Positions 47,561-56,496 are shown, counted from the first letter of the stretch. The stretch: 64,000 nt of DNA from a virus (IMGVR_UViG_3300033142_001588:21120-85119); one strand, 5' to 3'. Program-made: numbers and translations. The notes: generated by a model from the letters alone, not told the origin.

Positions 47561-49726
47561 TTAAGCTCTGTCTCTTATAGTAGCATAAACATGGGATTGT
47601 ATATTTTTTCGTTCATCAGAAGTAAGCTGTCTATCCAGATCTTCTGTAACTTCTTTTTCCCATTCTTTATAAGTAGATAACGCTATTTCGGGTGTACCAC
47701 TTTGCAAAGCAGAATAAATAGCCTTTTCATCAACTTTTGAAAGGGGTTCTAAGTTACATAAAACACCAAATCTAATAGCTTCTGCTTCTTCTACCTGATC
47801 AGAACTTAAACTGCGCATATTTTTCTTATCAAAAGATTCTAGCAGAATTGGATTTAAGACATCCGCAATTGCCTCTTGAGTGGCCTTAGCCCAGAGAATA
47901 ACTGAAGAAGCTTTAGTCTTAGGCTTGAAATCTTTTTCTTTTCTAGGGCCAGAATCCTTAGAGTTTTTAGGTCTGCCTTGGCCTGGAACGCCCTTTTTAC
48001 CTTCAGGTTGAGGGCCACTTTTACCACCAGGACCAGGAGCTGTTTTCAGTTTTAATGCTGGTTCCTCGCCCTCTTTTCTTTCTTCAAGCTCTACACCCAC
48101 TTCACTAGGCGTAACCAATCCAGTCTGCACAAAGATCTTTTTCAAAGACTCTTCAGTTTGAGGATCGTAGAACGGACCAGCTTTTTCAACTCTTGTATCC
48201 TTTTCTCTCTGTAGTTGTTCTTGATTAGTTCTAATTCTTTCCATTTCAGGATCACTTCCGAAGTACTGTTGCAGTAATTCGTCACTAATAAGATTTCTAT
48301 CAGCAAGCTGAATTAACAAAGATTTCTCAGCAGCTTCGTCACCGAGGTTCATTAAATCAAACTCAACACGAGCTGGGAATCTAAAGCCCATAGCTTCTTG
48401 AACAACCCTAATCTGCTCATTCCAGAAAGAGACAAGGATATCTCTACCATATTCAAGTCTCTGTGTTAATGTTTTTAAACTAACGAAATTATTCGTCGTG
48501 CCGCTTGCGCCAAAAGTTCCTGTTAGAGTGGGAGGAATACCTAGACCAGCATAAATGGCGATTAAAGTAGGTTCGTATTTCTGTTGACCCAAGAACTGAT
48601 GAACGCTAGTCTTGGATTCCATAAGCTCAATATCTGGACCCCAGATCAGGTCTAATGTACCTGCTTCAACATTAGACTCTAGGATAGAGGCAAGTTTATT
48701 CGCTGCTGCCTCTGTGGGGACAATCTTATGCTCTAAATTACCTAGCTTAAAAATACGAATATTCGAGATAGCGCCGTCCAGAGCTGCTCTATCGGCCAGT
48801 TTTAGTTTTTCGTATAAAGATATGTCAAGAGCAATTGAACCAATAATTGGTTGAGCCCACTCCTGCCAATCATCTTTTTTATAGTGATAAACCTTGATTT
48901 TGTCTTCAGGAAGTGGAATAGGCTTACTGTTACTGGCAGCCTGTTTAACTTCTGTCGGTAGATTAGCTACTAATTGCTGTTCTTCAGCATTTCTAGGGTG
49001 AGAAATTATCTTAGTCAAACTCTGAGGAATCTTAACGGCGTATCTTGGATTGCCGCTAAAATTAGCTAAAGGACCGCCTAAAATATCAACAGTGACTGGA
49101 TGTAAAAAGGTATACTTCCATGGGATCTCATTGTTTGAAATTTTGAGATCCATCACTTTCATATCAGGGGTCGCTCTAGCTTTAAATAAGGTCTTGCGAG
49201 TTTTATTATTGATCTTCGCTGTCTGCACTCTAACGCAAACATTACCTAATCTATAAAGGTTATTTAAAAATCGCTCCGAACGCTCGACGCCACGAACTTT
49301 TCTGAACCAGTTCTGAAAGAACTTCTCTATCCTTTTGTTGGGATGAACCAGACGAATACCTTGACTAGCAAAATCACCCATTAGATCAATAACATTTTTC
49401 ACAAGACCTGTACGCCGATAAATCGCATCAGCGTGTAATATTGTGTGCTTAATATTCTTGAACTCGGATTGCTCATCAGGTCTCCATATCTCATAGTCTT
49501 TATGAGTAAGACCATATCTACCAGAAACACCAGTACCACCGATGTCTTGAGGAGAAAAACCCATTCTATGATTAGCATGAACGCGACCAGAGTATTGATC
49601 AACAGCCTTATTTAAACCTTCCATAGCTACAGTGAAATCTTCCTGATTACCAGTAGCATAACTAATATAAGAAGGGGATTTAACTGAAAGATCTTCGCTT
49701 TTGGGATACTTTCTTTCGTTGCTCAC
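47561..49726 (-). CDS. Portal protein (721 aa)
   Basis: The portal ring is the DNA entry channel of the head. The sequence shows portal-like features: an N-terminal crown-side region, 'DAIYRRTGLVKNVIDLMGDFASQGIRLV' (residues ~100-127), strand pairs in a stem domain, 'IGSIALDISLYEKLKLADRAALDGAISNIRIFKLG', and 'GIPPTLTGTFGASGTTNNFVSLKTLTQRLEYGRDILVSFWNEQI', typical clip/stem helices. A Gly/Pro/Lys-rich linker (~565-615) leads to a C-terminal helical domain of ~110 residues. The start is GTG at 49726 with AAAGGCGA before it. It lies between terminase and protease, the canonical order. Confidence 0.85.
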   Translation of the reverse strand: MSNERKYPKSEDLSVKSPSYISYATGNQEDFTVAMEGLNKAVDQYSGRVHANHRMGFSPQDIGGTGVSGRYGLTHKDYEIWRPDEQSEFKNIKHTILHADAIYRRTGLVKNVIDLMGDFASQGIRLVHPNKRIEKFFQNWFRKVRGVERSERFLNNLYRLGNVCVRVQTAKINNKTRKTLFKARATPDMKVMDLKISNNEIPWKYTFLHPVTVDILGGPLANFSGNPRYAVKIPQSLTKIISHPRNAEEQQLVANLPTEVKQAASNSKPIPLPEDKIKVYHYKKDDWQEWAQPIIGSIALDISLYEKLKLADRAALDGAISNIRIFKLGNLEHKIVPTEAAANKLASILESNVEAGTLDLIWGPDIELMESKTSVHQFLGQQKYEPTLIAIYAGLGIPPTLTGTFGASGTTNNFVSLKTLTQRLEYGRDILVSFWNEQIRVVQEAMGFRFPARVEFDLMNLGDEAAEKSLLIQLADRNLISDELLQQYFGSDPEMERIRTNQEQLQREKDTRVEKAGPFYDPQTEESLKKIFVQTGLVTPSEVGVELEERKEGEEPALKLKTAPGPGGKSGPQPEGKKGVPGQGRPKNSKDSGPRKEKDFKPKTKASSVILWAKATQEAIADVLNPILLESFDKKNMRSLSSDQVEEAEAIRFGVLCNLEPLSKVDEKAIYSALQSGTPEIALSTYKEWEKEVTEDLDRQLTSDERKNIQSHVYATIRDRA

Positions 49727-49780
49727 TAAAGTCGCCTTTTTTGTAATCGTATTGCAATAGTATTAATTCCGAGTCTAATA

Positions 49781-51901
49781 CTATTCTACACCGTTTTTAC
49801 GAATAACGTGACCTATTACGCCATTTTTATCGTTATTCATACCTTTTGTAAACCACTCTGGACCCTGATAAAGATCATTAGACTTTTCAGAATCTTTTCT
49901 GGCAGCAAGTTGGTGTGAAAAACCGCCGATTACACTGTACTCCACAGAAGCTGGAGCGCGCTGAATAGATCTAGCTATATAATTAGCCATTACCAAAGAA
50001 GAATAACGGTCTTTTCTCATTCTCTTCTTTTTACCTTCCGTTGTAGTAGTTTCGGGAGTATCCCATCTGTCACGGGCTCCCACACCAGTTCCAGTCCTAG
50101 TCATAACTATAGTGCAAAGCTCATCTTTTAACTCTTCTATCTCCATAACACAATCTTCTAAAGTGTCATACAACTTGTCAACCCCAAGGTTTTCAGCTGT
50201 TGTACGGTCCTGATGAGCGGCCATTTCTAAACTAACGGGATCAAACCTGGGAAATAGCAAGACTTTATCTTCAAAATCTTTACGAGTACCATGGTTGGCC
50301 ATAGAAGTAAAATCAAAATTAGCGAATTGGCACATGTGAATAATATGAAGACCAGACTCAACATCCGTAGGAAGCTCTTTATCTGGATTAAGGATTTTAT
50401 TAGTAGGCCACAAGAAATGTTCCCCATGCTCTAGCTTACTCGGGTCGTGAAAAGCCTCAAGAATAGCCCTACCACCACCTTGAGCATCCAACGCTATATT
50501 TTCGGTAGGAAATACCTTCATTAAATTTCTAATTTTTCTAGCGCAAAAACCATAGTAATCATGATCAGATGCCATGCCAGCCTTTTTCCTACGTTGAAAA
50601 TCGGTGACATTTGTTGACCAAGAATACACAATCCTAGTATGATCCTGCCAGAGTTCCAAGACAACAATAGAGAAATTATCTTGTTCGGCAGCAGGGTCAA
50701 TACCGTATACGTACTGTCTTCCAGGCGTTCCAGCCACCACAGGATCAAACCAAACGCTACCACTAGGAAGAACTACTGGATTACTATCTTTGGTGACGCA
50801 GGACTCGATCAAACTTCTTTTAAAAAACCCGTCAGAATCTGAAGGAAATACCGCTCCATATTCTTTTTGGTAAATAGCTTTATGACTTCCTGCTTTAGCT
50901 GCTGCAACAACTTTATCATCCATAAATCCTTTTGGAATTAACTCGTAAGGAATTCTAATTACAGCATAATCTTTATAATCGAAAGCCTCCTCAACACCGT
51001 CTGGGAAAAATTCTCCTAGAGTTTTAACCTCGCCAGAAGGAAGTTTGATAAGCTTTTTAGGATCTCCCTTCGACCTAATATAGGTCATATACTTCTTCCA
51101 GTAATCCGCATAGGGCATAAAATCATAATCAGCAGTACCAGCAATAATACACTGGTTGCCGCCCTTAGTACGGAAAACCTGTTCCTGATTCTCTGTCCAT
51201 TGGCCCTGAGCCTGTAAAGCCTCTCTTCTTGCGTAACCCTTAACACCGTCCAAAGGCTTTTGTTCAACCGCAGCAAAACCGCGAACAACAGTTTCATAAA
51301 TATCTGGAGGAATAGATGCAAATTCGTCCGCAATAATACATGTAGCACGTAAGCCTCTGATCTTGGAACCGTCGCCTAGCGGAACAAATACAGCAGTTGA
51401 GTCATTAATGACCACAGAACATCTATCGACCGCTTGACGAGGACCACTGGCTTGGGTACAAACAGACCGTAAGATAGGCGCATTTCTCCAAATGGTATCC
51501 ATGTATTCATAAATAACCCTGGACTGACGGAAGGCCGAACCAACGCCCACAACCTTTGTACCTGGGATCAAAGCGCATCTAAGAGTAGCATATAAAGCTA
51601 ATAAGAAAGACTTACCGAAACCACGGCTTGCTATATACATAGGAAAAGGCCTGATCCAAAGTTCTTGTAAGATAGCGGCCTGTTCAGGAAGTACATCAAT
51701 GTCTAACAAAACTTTTGCTGCAAAACCAAGATACTCTGGATTACGCATAATCCTAAGTTCTAATAAACCTGGATTTTCAACATCGTCTCGATCACGACCG
51801 ATTAACTGATTTTCTATTTCTTTTCCATGTAAATTACCAAGCTTAAGCCAAGCATCATCTACAATAGAATTAGGTCTTATTAATTTTTGGGTTTGTGCCA
51901 T
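49781..51901 (-). CDS. terL: Terminase large subunit (706 aa)
   Basis: The DNA packaging motor. The ATPase domain has a Walker A motif ASRGFGKS at residues 91-98 and a Walker B CIIADE at 188-193 with catalytic Glu193. A coupling-like segment and C-motif follow around 245-255. The nuclease domain begins near residue 390-400 with 'YVYGIDPAAEQDNFSIVVLEL', whose Asp is the first metal ligand of the RNase H-like fold; a second Asp is in 'ENIALDAQGGG'. It is long for a TerL because of extra ~60-residue segments before Walker A and at the C-terminus. The start overlaps the end of the ERCC4-like nuclease gene by 22 bases. Confidence 0.95.
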   Translation of the reverse strand: MAQTQKLIRPNSIVDDAWLKLGNLHGKEIENQLIGRDRDDVENPGLLELRIMRNPEYLGFAAKVLLDIDVLPEQAAILQELWIRPFPMYIASRGFGKSFLLALYATLRCALIPGTKVVGVGSAFRQSRVIYEYMDTIWRNAPILRSVCTQASGPRQAVDRCSVVINDSTAVFVPLGDGSKIRGLRATCIIADEFASIPPDIYETVVRGFAAVEQKPLDGVKGYARREALQAQGQWTENQEQVFRTKGGNQCIIAGTADYDFMPYADYWKKYMTYIRSKGDPKKLIKLPSGEVKTLGEFFPDGVEEAFDYKDYAVIRIPYELIPKGFMDDKVVAAAKAGSHKAIYQKEYGAVFPSDSDGFFKRSLIESCVTKDSNPVVLPSGSVWFDPVVAGTPGRQYVYGIDPAAEQDNFSIVVLELWQDHTRIVYSWSTNVTDFQRRKKAGMASDHDYYGFCARKIRNLMKVFPTENIALDAQGGGRAILEAFHDPSKLEHGEHFLWPTNKILNPDKELPTDVESGLHIIHMCQFANFDFTSMANHGTRKDFEDKVLLFPRFDPVSLEMAAHQDRTTAENLGVDKLYDTLEDCVMEIEELKDELCTIVMTRTGTGVGARDRWDTPETTTTEGKKKRMRKDRYSSLVMANYIARSIQRAPASVEYSVIGGFSHQLAARKDSEKSNDLYQGPEWFTKGMNNDKNGVIGHVIRKNGVE

Positions 51902-52506
51902 TCTAGTACATCTTGCATTAAATTAACAGCAACTCGTTGAGCAATTTCTCTGTTGTCAGCATATATTATATTAAAATCATATTTTACTTGCATACGATTT
52001 AAACAACGAAGGATAAAGCTACCATTAAGTTTAATTTTTTGTAATATGCTTGGATGAAGGTTTGACCTACGTCGAAAGACCATACATATATTTTCTGGTT
52101 CTTCGCACTCCTTACACTGAAAGTTTGCTGACATCTCATCGAAAAAAGCGTATCTTTTTTTACCTTTTATGCTACAGTCAACATTCTCACAAGTGTAACA
52201 GCATATATCATGTTTGCCATGTTCGTAATAAGGATATTCTAAAACTTCTTTTATATTAGCTTCTAATATAAGGTATGCATATGGAATTTCTTTAATTCGT
52301 TCCAATTCTTTTTTAAATCTAGCCTGAGTAATATTTCCAGCTAGTTCGGTTACACTTTCTTTTCTTTCAATACATAATATATCTTCATAACCATCTATAG
52401 TATAATCACCAGTGTCCAATTTTATTTTTTCTGTAGCAGAAACGCGAGAACTCTTCAATTCCCAGCTATTTTTTTCTCTGCTGTCTACTAATACTTTAAA
52501 CCCCAT
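51880..52506 (-). CDS. ERCC4/XPF-fold nuclease with zinc-binding-like insertion (208 aa)
   Basis: The ERCC4 nuclease signature is clear: D8-S-R-E11, G33-D-Y35 and I46-E-R-K49, which match the metal-binding GDx(n)ERKx(3)D motif except for the final Asp. Between residues ~96 and 145 there are seven Cys (102, 103, 106, 111, 131, 134, 141) in CxxC-type pairs, an insertion not usual in the family and probably zinc-binding. The C-terminal part is helical. The family cuts branched or flap DNA. Its gene lies directly between HNH and TerL genes and overlaps TerL, so a role in processing DNA before packaging or in resolving branched replication DNA is possible. A strong ribosome site GAGGTGAG precedes the ATG. 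Confidence 0.75.
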   Translation of the reverse strand: MGFKVLVDSREKNSWELKSSRVSATEKIKLDTGDYTIDGYEDILCIERKESVTELAGNITQARFKKELERIKEIPYAYLILEANIKEVLEYPYYEHGKHDICCYTCENVDCSIKGKKRYAFFDEMSANFQCKECEEPENICMVFRRRSNLHPSILQKIKLNGSFILRCLNRMQVKYDFNIIYADNREIAQRVAVNLMQDVLEWHKPKN

Positions 52507-52509
52507 TAC

Positions 52510-52956
52510 TCACCTCTTTCTAGCTCTCCTCTTTGCTTTCGCATATCTTGAGGCGAAGCTGTTGGACTTTTTTCTCTTGTTTTTGCCAACATTTCCTTTC
52601 TTACTCTTATCTCCTTTGGCTCTATCTCGTTTTGCGTACTCTGGGTCTTTTGTTGTTCTGCCGACAATTGATGCGAATAGTCTCTCATGTTGTTCCTCCT
52701 TACCCCATATTGAATCATGATGAGTTTTACAAAGAGTAATACCGTTTGATACTATATAACGTAAATTAGGATGTTCTGACCAAGTTCTAATATGGTGAAC
52801 GTGTAAACGTCGAGTTGCACCGCACTTAGGCCATTGACAACATCTACAATCCCTTTTAAGAACTTCTTTACGAAACTCTGTATATGCTGGATCTTTGTAA
52901 TCCCTATCATTAGTACTGAAACGCCTTATTTGTTGTTTTTTCGGACGATATGTCAT
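52510..52956 (-). CDS. HNH endonuclease (148 aa)
   Basis: The HNH core is visible: V53-H54-H55, N71 and H79-H80 (ITLCKTHH), with structural Cys at 37, 40, 45 and 76 that may bind zinc. The C-terminal 50 residues are very basic (KRKKSN, AKRRARKR) and probably contact DNA. HNH proteins next to terminase assist cos cleavage in HK97-type phages, so this one is likely part of the packaging complex rather than a homing enzyme. Its first 47 bases lie inside the end of the dehydratase gene upstream, an unusually long overlap. Confidence 0.85.
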   Translation of the reverse strand: MTYRPKKQQIRRFSTNDRDYKDPAYTEFRKEVLKRDCRCCQWPKCGATRRLHVHHIRTWSEHPNLRYIVSNGITLCKTHHDSIWGKEEQHERLFASIVGRTTKDPEYAKRDRAKGDKSKKGNVGKNKRKKSNSFASRYAKAKRRARKR

Positions 52957-54037
52957 AGTTTACCATTCTGGAAACAAGTTGTTCAAAACTTACTTCAGGC
53001 TCCCAACCAAGCTTTTCCTTGGCTTTCTTAGGACACCCGCATAAATAATCAACTTCTGCTGGACGCATAAATTCTGGATCTTGAACGACCAAATTTGACC
53101 AATCATGTATTCCAGCAGATGAGAATGCAATATCAAGAAATTCTTTTACACTATATGTTTTACCAGTAGCGATTACATAATCGTCAGGACTTTCTTGTTG
53201 AAGCATTAAGTACATAGCTTTAACATAATCCTCTGCATGTCCCCAATCTCTAAAAGAATCAAAATTACCAAGCCTAAGTTTTGGAAAAGCCTCAATGCAA
53301 TCAGACTTATATAGAAAATTATTATAGTCTTTTGAACAAGAATTATTACAATCTGTTGTAGATAAAATATCTTGATTAAGCCAAGCTATATATCTCCCAA
53401 TCCATTTTGTAATTTTACGAGTTACAAAGTTCTCGCCTCTTCTTTCAGACTCGTGGTTAAACAATATTCCGCAGGATGCATGTAAATCATAAGCTCTCCT
53501 GTATAGTCCTACTGATTCATGGGCGGCAATCTTAGCCACAGCGTAAGGACTTTGCGGAGAAAACGGTGTTTCTTCATTTTGAAATTTATTATTTCCCTCT
53601 CCTGAGCCACTATAGTTTCTACCAAACATTTCACTGGTACTGGCTTGGTAAAATTTAGTGGATGGGTTTATATTTCTAATCGCTTCCAAAATATTAATTA
53701 CTCCAATCGCATCAATATCAAAAGTAGCACAAGGTTGTGAAAATGATGTACCAACATGGCTTTGCGCAGCTAAGTTGTAAAACTCTTCGGGGCGAAATTC
53801 TGTGATTAGACTATTAACACTTGACGGGTCAGTAATATCTCCTTCAACAATCCTGAAATAAGACTCGTCTTTTAAATGTTTAATACGTTCCGTATTATCG
53901 ACGGAAGAACGTCGGCAAACGCCAACTACAAAATATCCTTTATTTAGTAAATACTCACACAAGTAAGACCCGTCTTGCCCTGTTGCTCCAGTAACTACGG
54001 CAACCTTGTTTCTTCTTTTGAACTTAATTGGTATCAT
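52910..54037 (-). CDS. gmd: GDP-mannose 4,6-dehydratase (375 aa)
   Basis: An extended short-chain dehydrogenase with all Gmd landmarks: NAD(P) motif TGATGQDGSYL at 16-26, NLAAQSHV at 88-95, catalytic STSEMFG (133-139) and Y165-AVAK169, and the family signature 'LFNHES.RRGENFVTRKIT' (192-210), with Glu where most members have Pro. It converts GDP-mannose to GDP-4-keto-6-deoxymannose, precursor of fucose, perosamine and rhamnose. It lies in the packaging operon between an acidic protein (four-base overlap) and the HNH gene (47-base overlap). Sugar-modifying partners are encoded on the opposite strand at 57-61 kb. Confidence 0.93.
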   Translation of the reverse strand: MIPIKFKRRNKVAVVTGATGQDGSYLCEYLLNKGYFVVGVCRRSSVDNTERIKHLKDESYFRIVEGDITDPSSVNSLITEFRPEEFYNLAAQSHVGTSFSQPCATFDIDAIGVINILEAIRNINPSTKFYQASTSEMFGRNYSGSGEGNNKFQNEETPFSPQSPYAVAKIAAHESVGLYRRAYDLHASCGILFNHESERRGENFVTRKITKWIGRYIAWLNQDILSTTDCNNSCSKDYNNFLYKSDCIEAFPKLRLGNFDSFRDWGHAEDYVKAMYLMLQQESPDDYVIATGKTYSVKEFLDIAFSSAGIHDWSNLVVQDPEFMRPAEVDYLCGCPKKAKEKLGWEPEVSFEQLVSRMVNYDISSEKTTNKAFQY

Positions 54038-54507
54038 TTATTTTTCCTTTGCGGAATATCTGAAGTACTTGTTCCTTGACCAATATTGCGAATAGGTTTA
54101 TCGTTCCATATCTTGTAAATACCAACTCTTTCATTAGCATCTTCAGCGCTTCTTGCTGGCTTTACAGAACCCCTGCTTTTTCGAACTCCAGGTCCGCCTA
54201 TGCGAATTCCCTGCCTGTCTTTAGCAATCTTAACACTGGAAGCCTCAGTTGCATCGCGATTACTCTTATACTCTACAGCGCCCTCGTCATCACTTTTGGT
54301 TTGCTGTTCCGCTTTTTCAATAAGACTACTTGCAAATTCTTCTTGTCGCTCTTCAACAATTTCTTCAACAGTATCCTCAGAAACAACGGGAAGATCGTCT
54401 TCCACTTGTTCTGGTATGTCAATATCTTCTGATATACATGCTTCCACTTCAATTTCTTCAGTCACATCTTCTTCAGATGTTTCCAAGATTTTATCTTCTT
54501 CACTCAT
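54034..54507 (-). CDS. Acidic/basic two-part unknown protein (157 aa)
   Basis: The first ~75 residues are extremely acidic (EEDVTEEIEVEAC) and the last ~55 are basic and glycine-rich (GGPGVRKSRGSVKPAR). No family is recognised. The charge split suggests a flexible linker or DNA-mimic protein. It lies between the candidate small terminase and gmd, with a four-base overlap to gmd. Expression with the packaging genes is expected. Confidence 0.5.
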   Translation of the reverse strand: MSEEDKILETSEEDVTEEIEVEACISEDIDIPEQVEDDLPVVSEDTVEEIVEERQEEFASSLIEKAEQQTKSDDEGAVEYKSNRDATEASSVKIAKDRQGIRIGGPGVRKSRGSVKPARSAEDANERVGIYKIWNDKPIRNIGQGTSTSDIPQRKNK

Positions 54508-54509
54508 AA

Positions 54510-55319
54510 TTACTCATCCTTTACTGTATCTGGAGTTAAAAACGGTTGGTCAACCTGACCGTCCTCATATTTATGATACTCTGAAAGCCTATTTATTGCA
54601 TTTTCTTTAGCCATTTTAAGTATTTCAATATCTTCACCTACCTTTTGCCTTGTCTCCTCATCCTCTAAAGAACGAAGGAATCCAGCCCAACTCGATTTGC
54701 TATCTTCAATTTTCTTAACACGATCAGCACGAGCTGCTTTAAGGTCTTTCTGTATCTTTTCAATTCTATCTAGAATCTTAGAATGCTCGGTTGTGTAAGA
54801 TCCTTGTGCATTGCGAACCATAGATAATTCTGTTTCTAAATGTGCAATTGTAGTTGCGTCACGAACGTCTTCAGGTAACGAATATTCTTGATCTAAAAGT
54901 CTAGTCAAACGCTCGATTTGCTGTTGGGCATCTTTCCTGTCTCTCATTACCTTATTGCCCATAATCTCTAGGGTAATCCATTGTTTTACCTGCAATTCTT
55001 CGGAATATAAAATATCTTCTCGAAACTGTTTCATCATGCGAATCCAGGTGATTGCAAAATATTCTAATTCAGATTCTGAGAATTGCCTACTAACCTCTTC
55101 CCAATAAGGTTTTTCTTCAAGCTTTGCCCGCAAAAGAGTATCATCATAAATCTCTTCGGACATACCTGTATAAGTTAGGTTTTCGGCATTGGCAAATTTT
55201 TGAACGGTAGCATCAGATCTATTGATTTGAATAGCTATATCATGTATAGATAATCTTTCAATATTAGCCCGAATAAACTCCATTTCTTCGTTGCTTAATT
55301 TTCCTCGCTTAAGAGCCAT
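54510..55319 (-). CDS. Candidate terminase small subunit (269 aa)
   Basis: Residues ~8-48 form a helix-turn-helix ('SIHDIAIQINRSDATVQKFA'), and ~120-235 are long charged coiled-coil helices, the layout of small terminases (DNA-binding head, helical oligomerization core). It is encoded in the packaging operon upstream of HNH and TerL. The HTH resembles that of the 83-aa protein at 56243. It overlaps the sigma-like gene by 11 bases. Another DNA-binding role cannot be ruled out. Confidence 0.45.
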   Translation of the reverse strand: MALKRGKLSNEEMEFIRANIERLSIHDIAIQINRSDATVQKFANAENLTYTGMSEEIYDDTLLRAKLEEKPYWEEVSRQFSESELEYFAITWIRMMKQFREDILYSEELQVKQWITLEIMGNKVMRDRKDAQQQIERLTRLLDQEYSLPEDVRDATTIAHLETELSMVRNAQGSYTTEHSKILDRIEKIQKDLKAARADRVKKIEDSKSSWAGFLRSLEDEETRQKVGEDIEILKMAKENAINRLSEYHKYEDGQVDQPFLTPDTVKDE

Positions 55320-55941
55320 AATCTTCCTCTGGTATTAATTCTTTTATAAAATTAATTAATTTAACACGTTCAGACTTTGGTATTTTTACATCGTTTTTCA
55401 TTTTTACCCAAGATTTTCTTAAACTTACAGGTATTTTTGAATCAATTAAATCAATCATGTTTATAAAGTCTAACTCGTCAGCAACAGTGTCCTGTTTCCT
55501 CATACTGCTTTCATTTTCATCTTTTACATTACCCATTTCAATGGGGCACATAATGTTTTTCTTGGCTGTATTTCTTTTTTGCCAAGATGCATATAAATCA
55601 CAATCAAACTTGTCTTCATATTCTAAACACTGACTAAAAGAATTTTGACAATCAGCATCGTATGCTTTTAATGGACAGTCAAAACAAGGCTTATCGGGTC
55701 TAGCGTATTTATTTCTTTTTATGTTAAATAAACGGTTACTAACATGTGTCCACAAAAAAGTTTCTAATTTTCCTCTAGAAGAATCGTATCTATCAAGACC
55801 TTCTATAGCTAGCATCCTTGCTTCCTGTTTCATGTCATCTAAGCCATGATAACCAAACCTGTATTTATAAGCTAAACCGTTCGCAACCCTGTCTATTGAA
55901 GACAAAACCTCTTCTTCTGTCATACCTTTAGGTATATTCAT
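55309..55941 (-). CDS. Small sigma factor-like protein with cysteine clusters (210 aa)
   Basis: Residues ~22-76 match sigma70 region 2: 'YKYRFGYHGLDDMKQEARMLAIEGLDRYD' then 'LETFLWTHVSNRLFNIKRNKY', which in sigma factors binds RNA polymerase and the -10 box. Cys residues at 86, 89, 98, 105, 114 and 132 follow and may bind metal. A short C-terminal helical part (~158-205) replaces region 4, so -35 recognition is doubtful. It fits phage late sigma factors such as T4 gp55 in size. Reading -10 without -35 would match the GGTGTATAAT elements of this window. It is coupled to the candidate TerS by an 11-base overlap. Confidence 0.7.
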   Translation of the reverse strand: MNIPKGMTEEEVLSSIDRVANGLAYKYRFGYHGLDDMKQEARMLAIEGLDRYDSSRGKLETFLWTHVSNRLFNIKRNKYARPDKPCFDCPLKAYDADCQNSFSQCLEYEDKFDCDLYASWQKRNTAKKNIMCPIEMGNVKDENESSMRKQDTVADELDFINMIDLIDSKIPVSLRKSWVKMKNDVKIPKSERVKLINFIKELIPEEDYGS

Positions 55942-55946
55942 ATGAT

Positions 55947-56105
55947 TTAGTTTTGCTCTGGTTGGTCTTCTTTTTTACTGTTGAGAAATGCCCTTGCTTC
56001 TTCTTCTGAAGGATCGGGAATATTAAGCTCATCTAACACTTCCTCGGACAATTTGGCCGTAGCCTTAGCTTTAATATCCGTTGAGATAAAAGTATCTTTT
56101 TTCAT
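55947..56105 (-). CDS. Small acidic/helical protein, first gene of leftward operon (52 aa)
   Basis: This short frame starts at ATG 56105 with AAAGGGTAATTAA before it and stops at 55947, five bases before the sigma-like gene. It translates as a hydrophilic helical protein (MKKDTFISTD...EEEARAFLNS...). It is the first frame after the divergent promoter region and has the codon use of its neighbours. No family is recognised. Confidence 0.6.
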   Translation of the reverse strand: MKKDTFISTDIKAKATAKLSEEVLDELNIPDPSEEEARAFLNSKKEDQPEQN

Positions 56106-56242
56106 TTAATTACCCTTTCAATATATGCAAAAGTGGTCATTATTATGTATAATGATTATACACTATAAAGTGGACAAATGTTATGCGTATACACCAATTA
56201 TATTTAAAATGTTGTATAAAATTTAAAAATAGGAGAAATTTA
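56106..56242. promoter_or_regulatory. Divergent promoter region between the two arms
   Basis: The gap contains an AAAAGTGGTCAT motif (56129-56140) and a palindrome GTATAATGATTATAC around 56147-56161, which gives a TGTATAAT -10 box on the plus strand and a GTGTATAAT box on the minus strand. Thus the leftward virion operon and the rightward sugar operon may start from one bidirectional element. A TAAAGTGGACAA variant follows at 56166-56177. Confidence 0.6.
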
Positions 56243-56494
56243 ATGAACCAAGTCTGGAAAGAACATGAAAAAGCATTTATTATTGAAAATGCGCAAACAA
56301 TGAAAGATAAAGACATCGCAACAAATTTAACAAAAATTAGCGGTCGCGTAGTTACTATTCAAGCTGTCAGAAAGCAAAGGCAAAAACTTGGAATTACAAA
56401 AGCTCGTGGACGAGGAATATGTGCTGTTGTAAAACCCGAAGAAAATGAAAGTAACTCAGCCGAAATAGCTAAAGCGATAAACAAAGGAAATTAA
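56243..56494 (+). CDS. Small helix-turn-helix protein (83 aa)
   Basis: The start is ATG 56243 with AGGAGAAA before it; an in-frame ATG at 56183 has no ribosome site. Residues ~4-50 form an HTH-like segment 'EHEKAFIIEN...KDKDIATNL..ISGRVVTIQAVRKQRQKL', similar to the N-terminal HTH of the candidate small terminase. The C-terminus is Glu/Asn-rich. As the first rightward gene next to the divergent promoter, it could be a regulator. The precise role is unknown. Confidence 0.6.
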   Translation: MNQVWKEHEKAFIIENAQTMKDKDIATNLTKISGRVVTIQAVRKQRQKLGITKARGRGICAVVKPEENESNSAEIAKAINKGN

Positions 56495-56496
56495 AA

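Noticed and set aside
52506-52718. A 70-aa minus-strand reading frame overlapping the HNH gene.
   Set aside because: It lies fully inside the HNH gene in another frame, has no ribosome site of its own, and HNH has clear motifs.
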